Assembly (NCBI GenBank): GCA_038223055.1
Contig: JBBRHF010000115.1
Location: 1 to 14,186 of the forward strand
From: JBBRHF01 sp038223055
Lineage (GTDB): Bacteria; Actinomycetota; Actinomycetes; JACCUZ01
Direction: 5' to 3'
DNA: 14,186 bases
The notes under the pieces are model-generated. The model was not told the origin of the DNA. It ran no database searches and worked only from the letters and a program-made list of their open reading frames with translations. The position numbers and the translations under genes were made by a program. Positions 8,470 through 14,186 of this stretch are shown here, in pieces. The stretch's first letter is position 1, and each line of letters starts with the position of its first letter.

Positions 8470-8487
8470 CGACGAGCTCGCTCGTCG
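8470..8487. terminator. Shared hairpin between the convergent CAP genes
   Basis: CGACGAG / CTCGTCG, a perfect 7-bp stem with loop CTCG, 2 bases after the stop of copy 1 and 15 bases past the stop of copy 2. Being symmetrical and lying between converging genes, it could end transcripts from both sides. Weaker pairings (GTCGG with CCGAC, about 8484-8502) sit beside it. No T tract on either strand. Confidence 0.45.
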
Positions 8488-8502
8488 GGTGCGGGCACCG
8501 AC

Positions 8503-9075
8503 CTAGTGTCGGGTGAAATCCTGCGCGCCGTACCACCGGCCCGAGGCTGTCCGGGACGCACCGATGCCGACGTGGGTGAAGCCCTCGTTCAGGATGTTCT
8601 CCCGGTGCCCGCGGGAGGCCATCCACATCGCCATCATGCGGTCAGCAGACACGTTGCCGTAGGCGATGTTCTCGCCCGCCTGCCGTGCCCGGCAGGAGCT
8701 CACGATCGGCATGAGTGACTGATGGAACATCGACTGGGTGCGAGCCATGTGCGCTGCCCACGCTTCCGCGAAATGGTCGGCGCACGACAGTGGCCGCAGC
8801 GGGCTCATCCCGTGCGTGGCGCGCTGATGGTTCACCAGCGTGAGGATGCGCGCCTCGTAGGCATCGCCGCTCGCGGACTCCGTGGACACAGACCCGGTGG
8901 ACACAGACCCGGTGGACACAGACGACGAGGCGACCCGCTCGGGCGCCAGGTCGACGGGGAACGTCGACCCCGAGCGTGGGGCGTGTGTGCGGGCCCCGGC
9001 CAGGCTGGCGGCCAGGAGCAGGACGGTGACGACAGCGGGAATCGCCGTGGAGCCGACGAATCTAGTGAGCCTGAT
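8503..9075 (-). CDS. Secreted CAP/SCP-domain protein, copy 2, probable ATC start
   Basis: Paralogue of the gene facing it; the CAP domain (roughly residues 71-190) keeps GENIAYG, a cavity His (SRGHRENIL), two cysteines and the ending GRWYGAQDF. The only ordinary start in frame is GTG at 8919, which would give a 138-residue protein with no signal peptide. Reading upstream, the frame stays open to a stop at 9111 and encodes a convincing signal peptide: R-L-T-R-F-V, then a hydrophobic stretch IPAVVTVLLLAASLAGA. No ATG, GTG or TTG occurs before it. A strong GGAGG (9082-9086) sits 6 bases before ATC (9073-9075), mirroring the leader of copy 1 (GAGGG, 5 bases, ATG). I therefore propose ATC initiation, 190 residues. 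A sequencing error, a G-to-C mutation of ATG (pseudogene) or use of the GTG remain possible. Confidence 0.78.
   Translation of the reverse strand: MRLTRFVGSTAIPAVVTVLLLAASLAGARTHAPRSGSTFPVDLAPERVASSSVSTGSVSTGSVSTESASGDAYEARILTLVNHQRATHGMSPLRPLSCADHFAEAWAAHMARTQSMFHQSLMPIVSSCRARQAGENIAYGNVSADRMMAMWMASRGHRENILNEGFTHVGIGASRTASGRWYGAQDFTRH
8882..8926 (-). repeat. 15-bp in-frame tandem repeat in the copy-2 CAP linker
   Basis: Two exact copies and a third partial copy of GTGGACACAGACCCG (plus-strand reading), encoding V-S-T-G-S units between the signal peptide and the CAP domain. The multiple of three keeps the frame, so copy-number change would only lengthen or shorten the linker. The GTG start alternative at 8919 lies inside this repeat. 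Confidence 0.85.
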
Positions 9076-9095
9076 GAGGAACCTCCGGGAGAGAC

Positions 9096-9114
9096 CGCTG
9101 ACGGGGCGTCAGCG
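9096..9114 (-). promoter_or_regulatory. Leader hairpin upstream of the copy-2 CAP gene
   Basis: A perfect 8-bp inverted repeat (CGCTGACG / CGTCAGCG) with a 3-base centre, 9 bases upstream of the GGAGG site. It could be a leader RNA stem or a protein-binding palindrome. Next to it, the minus strand carries GATACC and GGCAATCACGCT, which resemble GATACC and GGCAATCCACGCT ahead of copy 1. Confidence 0.4.
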
Positions 9115-9200
9115 TGATTGCCTGGGTATCGACCCCCCGGTTGCAGGGCAACGCGACCACGGAGACCGGCCATGCCGGGGGTGCTTGGACAGCGGCAAGG

Positions 9201-9233
9201 AGTTAGTTTAAACCGATTTGTAAAGATTTGTTG
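9201..9233. promoter_or_regulatory. AT-rich patch with 10-bp-spaced GATTTG direct repeats
   Basis: In an otherwise GC-rich region, 9201-9233 is AT-rich and includes the palindrome GTTTAAAC (9206-9213) and two GATTTGT copies at 9215-9221 and 9225-9231, spaced 10 bases, one helical turn. OmpR-type response regulators bind such direct repeats. The site lies in the divergent spacer (9076-9318) between the copy-2 CAP gene and pgsA and could serve either. Confidence 0.4.
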
Positions 9234-9259
9234 CGCGAGGAGACGAGGCGAACCCCGGA

Positions 9260-9265
9260 TACGCT
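9260..9265 (+). promoter_or_regulatory. Candidate -10 element (TACGCT) for the pgsA operon
   Basis: TACGCT matches TAnnnT and would start transcription near 9271-9273, giving a leader of about 48 bases before ATG 9319. No convincing -35 is seen at 17-18 bases. A palindrome follows directly. Confidence 0.3.
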
Positions 9266-9267
9266 GT

Positions 9268-9282
9268 GCCCACCAGGTGGGC
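9268..9282. promoter_or_regulatory. Operator-like palindrome GCCCACC-A-GGTGGGC
   Basis: A perfect 7+1+7 inverted repeat just after the candidate -10 and over the expected start of transcription of the pgsA operon. Its geometry is typical for binding of a dimeric repressor; as RNA it would be a 6-bp stem with a 3-base loop. No regulator gene is visible in the window. Confidence 0.35.
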
Positions 9283-9318
9283 TAGAGGGTTTGCCGAGGG
9301 CGCGGGAAAGGGCATGAC

Positions 9319-9960
9319 ATGCACGACACCGGTGTGCACGGTGCCGACCCGACCAGCGCCGTCAGCGACCGCGTTGTCACGTTGCCGAACGCGCTGAGCG
9401 CGCTGCGCCTCGTGGGTGTGCCGTTGTTCCTGTGGCTGGTGCTGACCGAGCGCGACGGGCCCGCGGTGCTGCTGCTCATGGCCAGCGGCGCCACCGACTA
9501 CCTCGACGGAAAGATCGCGCGCGCCTGGGGGCAGATGTCGCGCGTCGGCCAACTGCTCGACCCCGCCGCCGACCGGCTCTACATCCTGGCGACGCTGGTG
9601 GGTCTGACCGTGCGAGACATCGTCCCGCCGTGGTTGACGGTGGCTCTCGTGGGACGTGACGTCCTCCTCGCGCTGACCCTTCCGGTCCTGCGCTCGCACG
9701 GACACGGCCCGCTCCCGGTGCACTTCCTGGGCAAGGCGGCCACGTTCAACCTGCTGGCCGGCTTCCCCCTGCTGCTGCTGGGGCACGGCAGCGGCCTGCT
9801 CAGCCAGGTCGCCCACGCGTTCGGCTGGGCGTTCGCCGGATGGGGCACCGCACTGTACTGGTGGGCCGGTGTGCTCTACGTCGTCCAGGTGCGTCAGGTC
9901 GTCGGTCTTGCCAAGGCAGCCGAGGCAGCCGAGGCAGCCCCGGAAGGAGTCGCCCCATGA
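9319..9960 (+). CDS. pgsA: CDP-alcohol phosphatidyltransferase (PgsA-like)
   Basis: A 213-residue multi-spanning membrane enzyme that transfers a phosphatidyl group from CDP-diacylglycerol to an alcohol. The full family signature D-x2-D-G-x2-A-R-x8-G-x3-D-x3-D is present, from D60 to D85 (within DYLDGKIARAW and GQLLDPAADR); these aspartates bind the metal and the CDP part. The acceptor (glycerol-3-phosphate, inositol-phosphate or other) cannot be told from the motif. The position before a DUF881/Sbp/DUF881 set matches pgsA2 (Rv1822) of M. tuberculosis. The N-terminal 18 residues are polar, then TLPNALSALRL leads into the first helix. The C-terminus is an Ala/Glu tail made by a 9-bp repeat. 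ATG 9319 has a GGGAAAGGG-type purine run upstream. It overlaps the next gene by ATGA (9957-9960). Confidence 0.9.
   Translation: MHDTGVHGADPTSAVSDRVVTLPNALSALRLVGVPLFLWLVLTERDGPAVLLLMASGATDYLDGKIARAWGQMSRVGQLLDPAADRLYILATLVGLTVRDIVPPWLTVALVGRDVLLALTLPVLRSHGHGPLPVHFLGKAATFNLLAGFPLLLLGHGSGLLSQVAHAFGWAFAGWGTALYWWAGVLYVVQVRQVVGLAKAAEAAEAAPEGVAP
9914..9940 (+). repeat. Three 9-bp tandem units at the pgsA 3' end
   Basis: AGGCAGCCG repeated three times (last base differs), in frame, encoding the A-A-E-A-A-E-A-A tail of the phosphatidyltransferase. It lies immediately before the GGAAGGAG ribosome site (9942-9949) of the next gene. Confidence 0.8.
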
Positions 9961-12452
9961 AGGCCGTGGTCATGGCCGGTGGCGAGGGGACCCGCCTGCG
10001 GCCGATGACGGTGAGCATGCCCAAGCCGCTGCTGCCGATCGTCAACAAGCCGATCATGGAACACGTCCTGCGGCTGCTGCGCAAGCACGGCTTCGACGAG
10101 ACGATCGTGACCCTGCAGTTCCTGGCCAGCCTGGTGCGCAACTACTTCGGCGACGGCGAGGACTTCGGGATGCCGCTGCACTACGTCACGGAGGAGAGCC
10201 CGCTCGGCACCGCCGGCAGCGTCAAGAACGCCGAGCACCTGTTGCGCGACGGCACCTTCCTCGTCATCTCCGGCGATGCCCTGACCGACTTCGACCTCAC
10301 CGATCTGGTGCGCTTTCACCGGGAGAAGGGCGCGCTGGTCACGGTGTGCCTGGCTCGCGTCCCCGACCCGCTCGAGTTCGGCATCACCATCGTCGACGAC
10401 GCTCACCGTGTTCAGCGTTTCCTGGAGAAACCCACGTGGGGTCAGGTGTTCTCCGACACCGTCAACACCGGCATCTACGTCATGGAACCCGAGGTGTTCG
10501 ACTACGTCGCCGCCGGGGAGCAGGTCGACTGGTCCGCCGACGTGTTCCCCAAGCTGATGGCCGACAACCGGCTGGTGTTCGGCTACGTCGCCGAGGGCTA
10601 TTGGGAGGATGTCGGCACGCACGAGTCCTACCTGCGGGCACAGGCCGACGTGCTCCTGGGCAAGGTCGCCGCCGACATCGACGGCTTCGAGGTCTCACCC
10701 GGCGTGTGGGTTGGGGAGGGTGCCGACGTCCACCCCGACGCGGTGCTGAAGGGCCCGCTCTACATTGGTGACTACGCCAAGGTCGAGGCCAAGGTCGAGC
10801 TGCGCGAGTTCACCGTGCTCGGCAGCAACGTCGTGGTCAAGTCCGGGGCGTTCCTGCACCGGGCGGTCGTGCATGCCAACGTGTTCATCGGCCCGCAGAC
10901 CAACCTGCGGGCCTGCGTCATCGGCAAGAACACCGACATCATGCGCGCGGCCCGCATCGATGAGGGCGTGGTCATCGGCGACGAGTGCGTCATCGAGGAA
11001 GAGGCGATCGTCTCGACCGGCGTGAAGATCTACCCCTTCAAGACGGTCGAGGCCGGAGCGGTCGTCAGCACCCACGTCATCTTCGAGTCGCGCGGCCAGC
11101 GCAACCTGTTCGGCCCCCGCGGGGTGTCCGGCATCGTGAACGTCGAGATCACGCCCGAGCTCGCCGTTCGCCTGGCCTCGGCCTGGGCGACCACGCTGAA
11201 GAAGGGTGCGACGGTCACCACGTCCCGTGACGTGTCCCGGGCGGCCCGGGCACTCAAGCGGGCCGTGATCGCCGCCCTGACGTCCAGCGCCATCAACGTG
11301 GTGGATCTCGAGGTCGTGCCGCTGCCGGTGGCGCGGCTGGAGACCGCGCAGGGCCGAGCCGGAGGCGTGGTCATCCGTACGACGCCGGGCCAGCCCGAAA
11401 GCGTCGACCTGGTGTTCCTCGACAGCTCCGGCGCCGACCTGTCCGAGGCGGGCCAACGCAAGCTGGAACGGGTGGTCAGCCGCGGGGAGTACCGTCGCGC
11501 GTTCCCCGGCGAGATTGGCGACCTGTCCTTCCCGCCGCGCGTGATGGAGGCCTACGCCCTCGAGTTGCTGCGCCGGGTCGACACCACGGGGGTGTCCGAG
11601 GCCGAGCTGAAGGTCGTCGTGGACACCGGCGGGGGCACGGCGGCACTGGTCCTACCCTCACTGCTGGGCCGGCTGGGCGTGGATGCCCTGACCGTCAACA
11701 ACGGGCTCGACGAGCGCTCGCCGACCGAGACGTCGGCCGAGCGCCGCCTGGCCCTGCGCCGCCTCGGTCAGGTCGTCGCGTCCTCGCGGGCGGCGTTCGG
11801 CGTTCACTTCGATCCCGTCGGCGAGCGCATCTCCATCGTCGACGAGCGGGGTAAGCCGATCGAGGAGCAGCGAGCGCTGCTCGTGGTGCTCGACCTGGTC
11901 GCGGCCGAGGCCAGACGCGGAACCGTCGCGCTACCGGTCACCACGACCCGTCTGGCCGAGAAGGTGGCCGCCTTCCACGGCATCGACATCCGCTGGATCG
12001 CGACATCCGCGGCCGAGCTCACCCGCACCATGCGCGACCGGGATGTCATCTTCGGAGGCGACGGACGCGGCGGCTTCGTCGTGCCCGAGTTCAGTGCGGC
12101 GATCGACGGTCTCGCTGCGTTCGTCCAGATGGTCGGGTTGGTGGCTCGCACCCAGCTGCAGCTGTCCGAGATCGACGCGCGCATTCCGCGCTCGCACATC
12201 GAGCACCGGTCGGTGCCGACACCCTGGGCGGCCAAGGGCATGGTGATGCGCGCCGTCATCGAGACGGCCGGCGACCGGCCGGTGGACACGACCGACGGCG
12301 TGCGGGTGGTCGAGGACGATGGTCGCTGGGCGCTCGTGCTGCCCGACCCGGCCGAACCCGTCACCCACGTGTGGGCGGAGGCGGCCGACGACACCCTCGC
12401 CCTCGCCCACCTCGAGCACTGGATCGCCGTGGTGGAGCGCGCCGACCGCTGA
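9957..12452 (+). CDS. Mannose-1-phosphate guanylyltransferase-like protein fused to a degenerate phosphomannomutase-like domain
   Basis: An 831-residue three-part protein. Residues 1-235 are a sugar-phosphate nucleotidyltransferase: MAGGEGTRLRPMTVSMPKP (6-24), ISGDALTDFDL (104-114), FLEKP (155-159), VNTGIYVMEP (169-178) and GYWEDVGT (214-221). Residues about 250-380 are left-handed beta-helix hexapeptide repeats. Residues about 380-831 have the phosphomannomutase/phosphoglucomutase fold, but all four functional loops are altered: T-x-SHNP is TTPGQP (475-480), DGDGDR is DPVGER (619-624), the GEMSGH-type sugar loop is GGDGRGGF (700-707), and RPSGTEP is LPDPAEP (795-801). It should therefore make a nucleotide sugar (probably GDP-mannose) without mutase activity. 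An excellent GGAAGGAG site 7 bases before ATG fixes the start. The sugar and nucleotide are inferred from family, not proven. Confidence 0.9.
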   Translation: MKAVVMAGGEGTRLRPMTVSMPKPLLPIVNKPIMEHVLRLLRKHGFDETIVTLQFLASLVRNYFGDGEDFGMPLHYVTEESPLGTAGSVKNAEHLLRDGTFLVISGDALTDFDLTDLVRFHREKGALVTVCLARVPDPLEFGITIVDDAHRVQRFLEKPTWGQVFSDTVNTGIYVMEPEVFDYVAAGEQVDWSADVFPKLMADNRLVFGYVAEGYWEDVGTHESYLRAQADVLLGKVAADIDGFEVSPGVWVGEGADVHPDAVLKGPLYIGDYAKVEAKVELREFTVLGSNVVVKSGAFLHRAVVHANVFIGPQTNLRACVIGKNTDIMRAARIDEGVVIGDECVIEEEAIVSTGVKIYPFKTVEAGAVVSTHVIFESRGQRNLFGPRGVSGIVNVEITPELAVRLASAWATTLKKGATVTTSRDVSRAARALKRAVIAALTSSAINVVDLEVVPLPVARLETAQGRAGGVVIRTTPGQPESVDLVFLDSSGADLSEAGQRKLERVVSRGEYRRAFPGEIGDLSFPPRVMEAYALELLRRVDTTGVSEAELKVVVDTGGGTAALVLPSLLGRLGVDALTVNNGLDERSPTETSAERRLALRRLGQVVASSRAAFGVHFDPVGERISIVDERGKPIEEQRALLVVLDLVAAEARRGTVALPVTTTRLAEKVAAFHGIDIRWIATSAAELTRTMRDRDVIFGGDGRGGFVVPEFSAAIDGLAAFVQMVGLVARTQLQLSEIDARIPRSHIEHRSVPTPWAAKGMVMRAVIETAGDRPVDTTDGVRVVEDDGRWALVLPDPAEPVTHVWAEAADDTLALAHLEHWIAVVERADR

Positions 12453-12465
12453 CCGGCGTGCGAGC

Positions 12466-13371
12466 ATGGTTCACATGAAGGCACGAGCGGCGGGGGCGTC
12501 ATCCGCGCGTCCGGATGCCTCGATGCTGCTGCTCACCAACCTGATGGAGCACACCCTCGACGAGGGATACGCCGAAGCCGCCGCCCGGCGCCCCGCCGCG
12601 CGGCCGGCCCGGTTGCTCGGCGTCGACCTGGGTGCGGTCCTCCTGGGCGCCGGCCTGATCGTGGTCGGGCTGCTGCTCGCGACGGCTGCGGTGCAGGTCC
12701 GCCAGCGGGCTCCGGGCGCCGCTCGTGCCAACTCGCAGTTGACGGGGGAGATCACCCGACGTACGGCGGCAACCGACCGGCTCGTGCGTGAGCTGGATGC
12801 GCTGCGCGTCTCGGTCGCCCGGAGCCGTCGCGATGGGCTGCGCCTCACCGCTTCGGGCACCGCCGTGGCGGAGGAGCTCACCCGACTCGAAGCGGTCACC
12901 GGGGCTGCTGCCGTGGTCGGGCCGGGGCTGGTAGTGCGCCTGAACGACGCGCCCGACGCCGGCGCCCGCTCGGACGGCGGCGCGGTCGACCCGCGCGGGG
13001 CGGACCAGAAGACCGACGGGCGGGTCAGCGACCGCGACCTGCAGACGGTGGTCAACGAGGTGTGGGCCGCCGGCGCGGAGGCCGTGGCCGTCAACGGGCA
13101 ACGGCTCACCTCGCTCAGCGCCATCCGCTCGGCCGGTGGCGCCGTGCTCGTCGACTTCCGGCCGCTGCGACCCCCCTATGTGGTGCTCGCGGTCGGCGCA
13201 CCGGACCTGCGGCGCACGCTCGCCGACGGCTTCGGCGGCAGCTATCTGCAGGTGTTGCACAACTACGGCATCGCCTCGTCGATCACGACGCGGGCCCGGG
13301 TGGCGCTGCCCGCCTCGGGCGGGGTCACGCTGCGGTCGGCGGCCGTCCCGCGCCAACGGGCCGGCTCGTGA
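12466..13371 (+). CDS. DUF881 membrane protein, first copy
   Basis: A 301-residue protein with a cytoplasmic N-terminus of about 50 residues, one transmembrane helix (about 52-76, LGVDLGAVLLGAGLIVVGLL), a Gln/Arg/Leu-rich stretch likely to be coiled coil (90-145), and a DUF881 domain from about 148 (VVGPGLVVRLNDAP) through LQTVVNEVWAAGAEAVAVNG, YVVLAVG and LHNYGI. Function is unknown; DUF881 genes flank sbp in many actinobacteria (Rv1823 in M. tuberculosis). The start is uncertain: ATG 12466 and ATG 12475 are both in frame and neither has a good ribosome site. I give the first, 13 bases after the preceding stop. The gene ends with a GTGA overlap into sbp. Confidence 0.9.
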   Translation: MVHMKARAAGASSARPDASMLLLTNLMEHTLDEGYAEAAARRPAARPARLLGVDLGAVLLGAGLIVVGLLLATAAVQVRQRAPGAARANSQLTGEITRRTAATDRLVRELDALRVSVARSRRDGLRLTASGTAVAEELTRLEAVTGAAAVVGPGLVVRLNDAPDAGARSDGGAVDPRGADQKTDGRVSDRDLQTVVNEVWAAGAEAVAVNGQRLTSLSAIRSAGGAVLVDFRPLRPPYVVLAVGAPDLRRTLADGFGGSYLQVLHNYGIASSITTRARVALPASGGVTLRSAAVPRQRAGS

Positions 13372-13700
13372 TCGCAGCCATCGGGTTGATCCTCGGCGTC
13401 GCGGCGGGGCTCTACCTCGAGCCGACCGTGCCACTCGGGCTGCAGCCCTACCTGCCCATCGCCGTGGTCGCCGCCCTCGACGCGGTGTTCGGCGGCTTGC
13501 GTGCCCTGCTCGACGGCATCTTTAACGACAAGGTCTTCGTCGTCTCGTTCACCGCCAACGTGCTGGTGGCCGCGTTGATCGTCTACCTCGGCGACCAGCT
13601 CGGCGTCGGCTCCCAGCTCTCCACCGGGGTCGTGGTCGTGCTGGGAATCCGCATCTTCTCCAACGCCGCGGCCATCCGCCGGCACCTGTTCCGGGCATGA
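13368..13700 (+). CDS. sbp: Small basic membrane protein Sbp (DUF1290)
   Basis: A 110-residue membrane protein with three or four hydrophobic helices (starting IAAIGLILGVAAGLYL; then YLPIAVVAALDAVFGGLRALL; ANVLVAALIVYLG; GVVVVLGIRIFSNAAAIRR). Match to the DUF1290 / Sbp family is clear from the E-P-x-x-P-L-x-L-Q-P-Y-L-P-I and FGG-x-R-A segments and the basic C-terminus. Named after the B. subtilis small basic protein near ftsZ; its function is not known. It starts at GTG inside the DUF881 stop (GTGA, 13368-13371) and its own stop overlaps the following ATG (13697-13700), so all three genes are probably translated together. Confidence 0.9.
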   Translation: MIAAIGLILGVAAGLYLEPTVPLGLQPYLPIAVVAALDAVFGGLRALLDGIFNDKVFVVSFTANVLVAALIVYLGDQLGVGSQLSTGVVVVLGIRIFSNAAAIRRHLFRA

Positions 13701-14186
13701 CCTCGCCGGTGGCCGGGACCGGTCGTCAGCGGCTGCGCTCAGCGTTGCGTCCCCGGGCGACGCGGGGCCAGCTGGTGGCGGCAGTGCTGTGCGCGGTGCT
13801 CGGCTTCGCCGTGGTCGTGCAGCTGAAGTCCAATCAGGACGCCGGGCTCACTGGACTGCGCCAGAGCGACCTGGTGCGCATCCTCGACGACGTCTCGGAG
13901 CGCTCGGCGCGGATGCAGGCCGAGGCCCGCGACCTCGAGGCGACCCGGCAACGGCTGGCCAGCGGCACCGACGGGTCCCGCACCGCCCTCGACGAGGCCC
14001 GCCAGCGCGCCCTGACCCTGGGCATCCTGGCCGGCACCCTGCCCGCCCGCGGTCCGGGCATCGAGTTCACGATCAGCGACCCCGCCGGCCAGGTCCAGTC
14101 CGACCTTCTGCTGGACGCGCTGCAGGAACTGCGCGACGCCGGCGCCGAGGCGGTCGAGATCGGAACGGTGGGCGGGCCGACCGTCC
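13697..14186 (+). CDS. DUF881 membrane protein, second copy (3' end outside window)
   Basis: The first 163 codons of a second DUF881 protein, open to the window edge. Residues 1-24 are basic and cytoplasmic, 25-43 form a membrane helix (LVAAVLCAVLGFAVVVQLK), 48-100 are heptad-like and rich in Leu, Arg, Glu and Asp, and the DUF881 domain begins near ALTLGILAGTLPARGPGIEF. The later SDLLLDALQELRDAGAEAVEI corresponds to LQTVVNEVWAAGAEAVAV in the first copy, so the two are distant paralogues. It matches the position of Rv1825. By analogy gcvH and a garA-like FHA gene may follow outside the window. The ATG overlaps the sbp stop by 4 bases. Confidence 0.9.
   Translation, partial: MTSPVAGTGRQRLRSALRPRATRGQLVAAVLCAVLGFAVVVQLKSNQDAGLTGLRQSDLVRILDDVSERSARMQAEARDLEATRQRLASGTDGSRTALDEARQRALTLGILAGTLPARGPGIEFTISDPAGQVQSDLLLDALQELRDAGAEAVEIGTVGGPTV

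Noticed and set aside
9914..9940. Short tandem repeats as a CRISPR-like or mobile-element signal
   Set aside because: The units are 9 bp without spacers and code for an Ala/Glu tail; neither these nor the 15-bp repeats resemble CRISPR, and no transposase or terminal repeats are present.
9840..9956. Extended start of the nucleotidyltransferase inside pgsA
   Set aside because: The added 39 residues are R/G/S-rich shadow of pgsA; ATG 9957 has an excellent ribosome site and begins right at the MKAVVMAGG motif.

Overview
The window is a 14.2-kb, GC-rich, tightly packed chromosomal stretch from an actinobacterium (Actinomycetota). This rests on the strong G/C bias at third codon positions, frequent GTG starts and 4-base ATGA/GTGA gene overlaps, and on two neighbourhoods that mycobacteria and relatives also have: the SUF iron-sulfur operon, which in Mycobacterium tuberculosis lies near an ABC-F gene, and the pgsA / DUF881 / small-basic-protein / DUF881 cluster (Rv1822-Rv1825 in M. 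tuberculosis). I cannot fix the family or genus. There is no sign of phage, insertion sequence, CRISPR, tRNA or rRNA, so this is essentially core chromosome.

Layout. 1-2672 (+): end of a SUF operon, sufC (5' end missing), sufS, sufU, sufT, every junction an ATGA overlap. 2680-5024 (-): a two-gene unit facing it, an APC-family amino acid permease followed by a tandem universal stress protein, again overlapping by 4 bases. 5232-6116 (-): a membrane-anchored YpfJ-type zinc metallopeptidase, divergent from an ABC-F ribosome-associated ATPase at 6242-7843 (+). The 125-base spacer between them carries overlapping back-to-back -10 elements and a possible leaderless 6-codon upstream ORF. 7955-9075: two secreted CAP/SCP-domain proteins in tail-to-tail orientation, paralogous to each other. 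The second appears to start at an ATC codon. 9319-14186 (+): an envelope operon, CDP-alcohol phosphatidyltransferase (pgsA-like), an 831-residue sugar-nucleotidyltransferase fused to a phosphomannomutase-like domain, a DUF881 membrane protein, the small basic membrane protein Sbp, and a second DUF881 protein cut by the window end. Most of these junctions are also 4-base overlaps.

How the genes fit together. SufS mobilises sulfur, SufU relays it to the SufBCD scaffold, whose ATPase is SufC, and SufT assists maturation. The APC permease and stress protein form an import/stress unit apparently unrelated to SUF. The ABC-F protein acts on the ribosome. The right half points to the envelope: phospholipid headgroup transfer, probably GDP-mannose or a similar nucleotide sugar, secreted CAP proteins, and the DUF881/Sbp membrane set.

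The most interesting points are the PMM-like domain, which has lost residues in all four catalytic loops; the probable ATC start of the second CAP gene; a structured or sigma-28-like element in front of the first CAP gene; and the compact divergent promoter with a leaderless mini-ORF ahead of the ABC-F gene.
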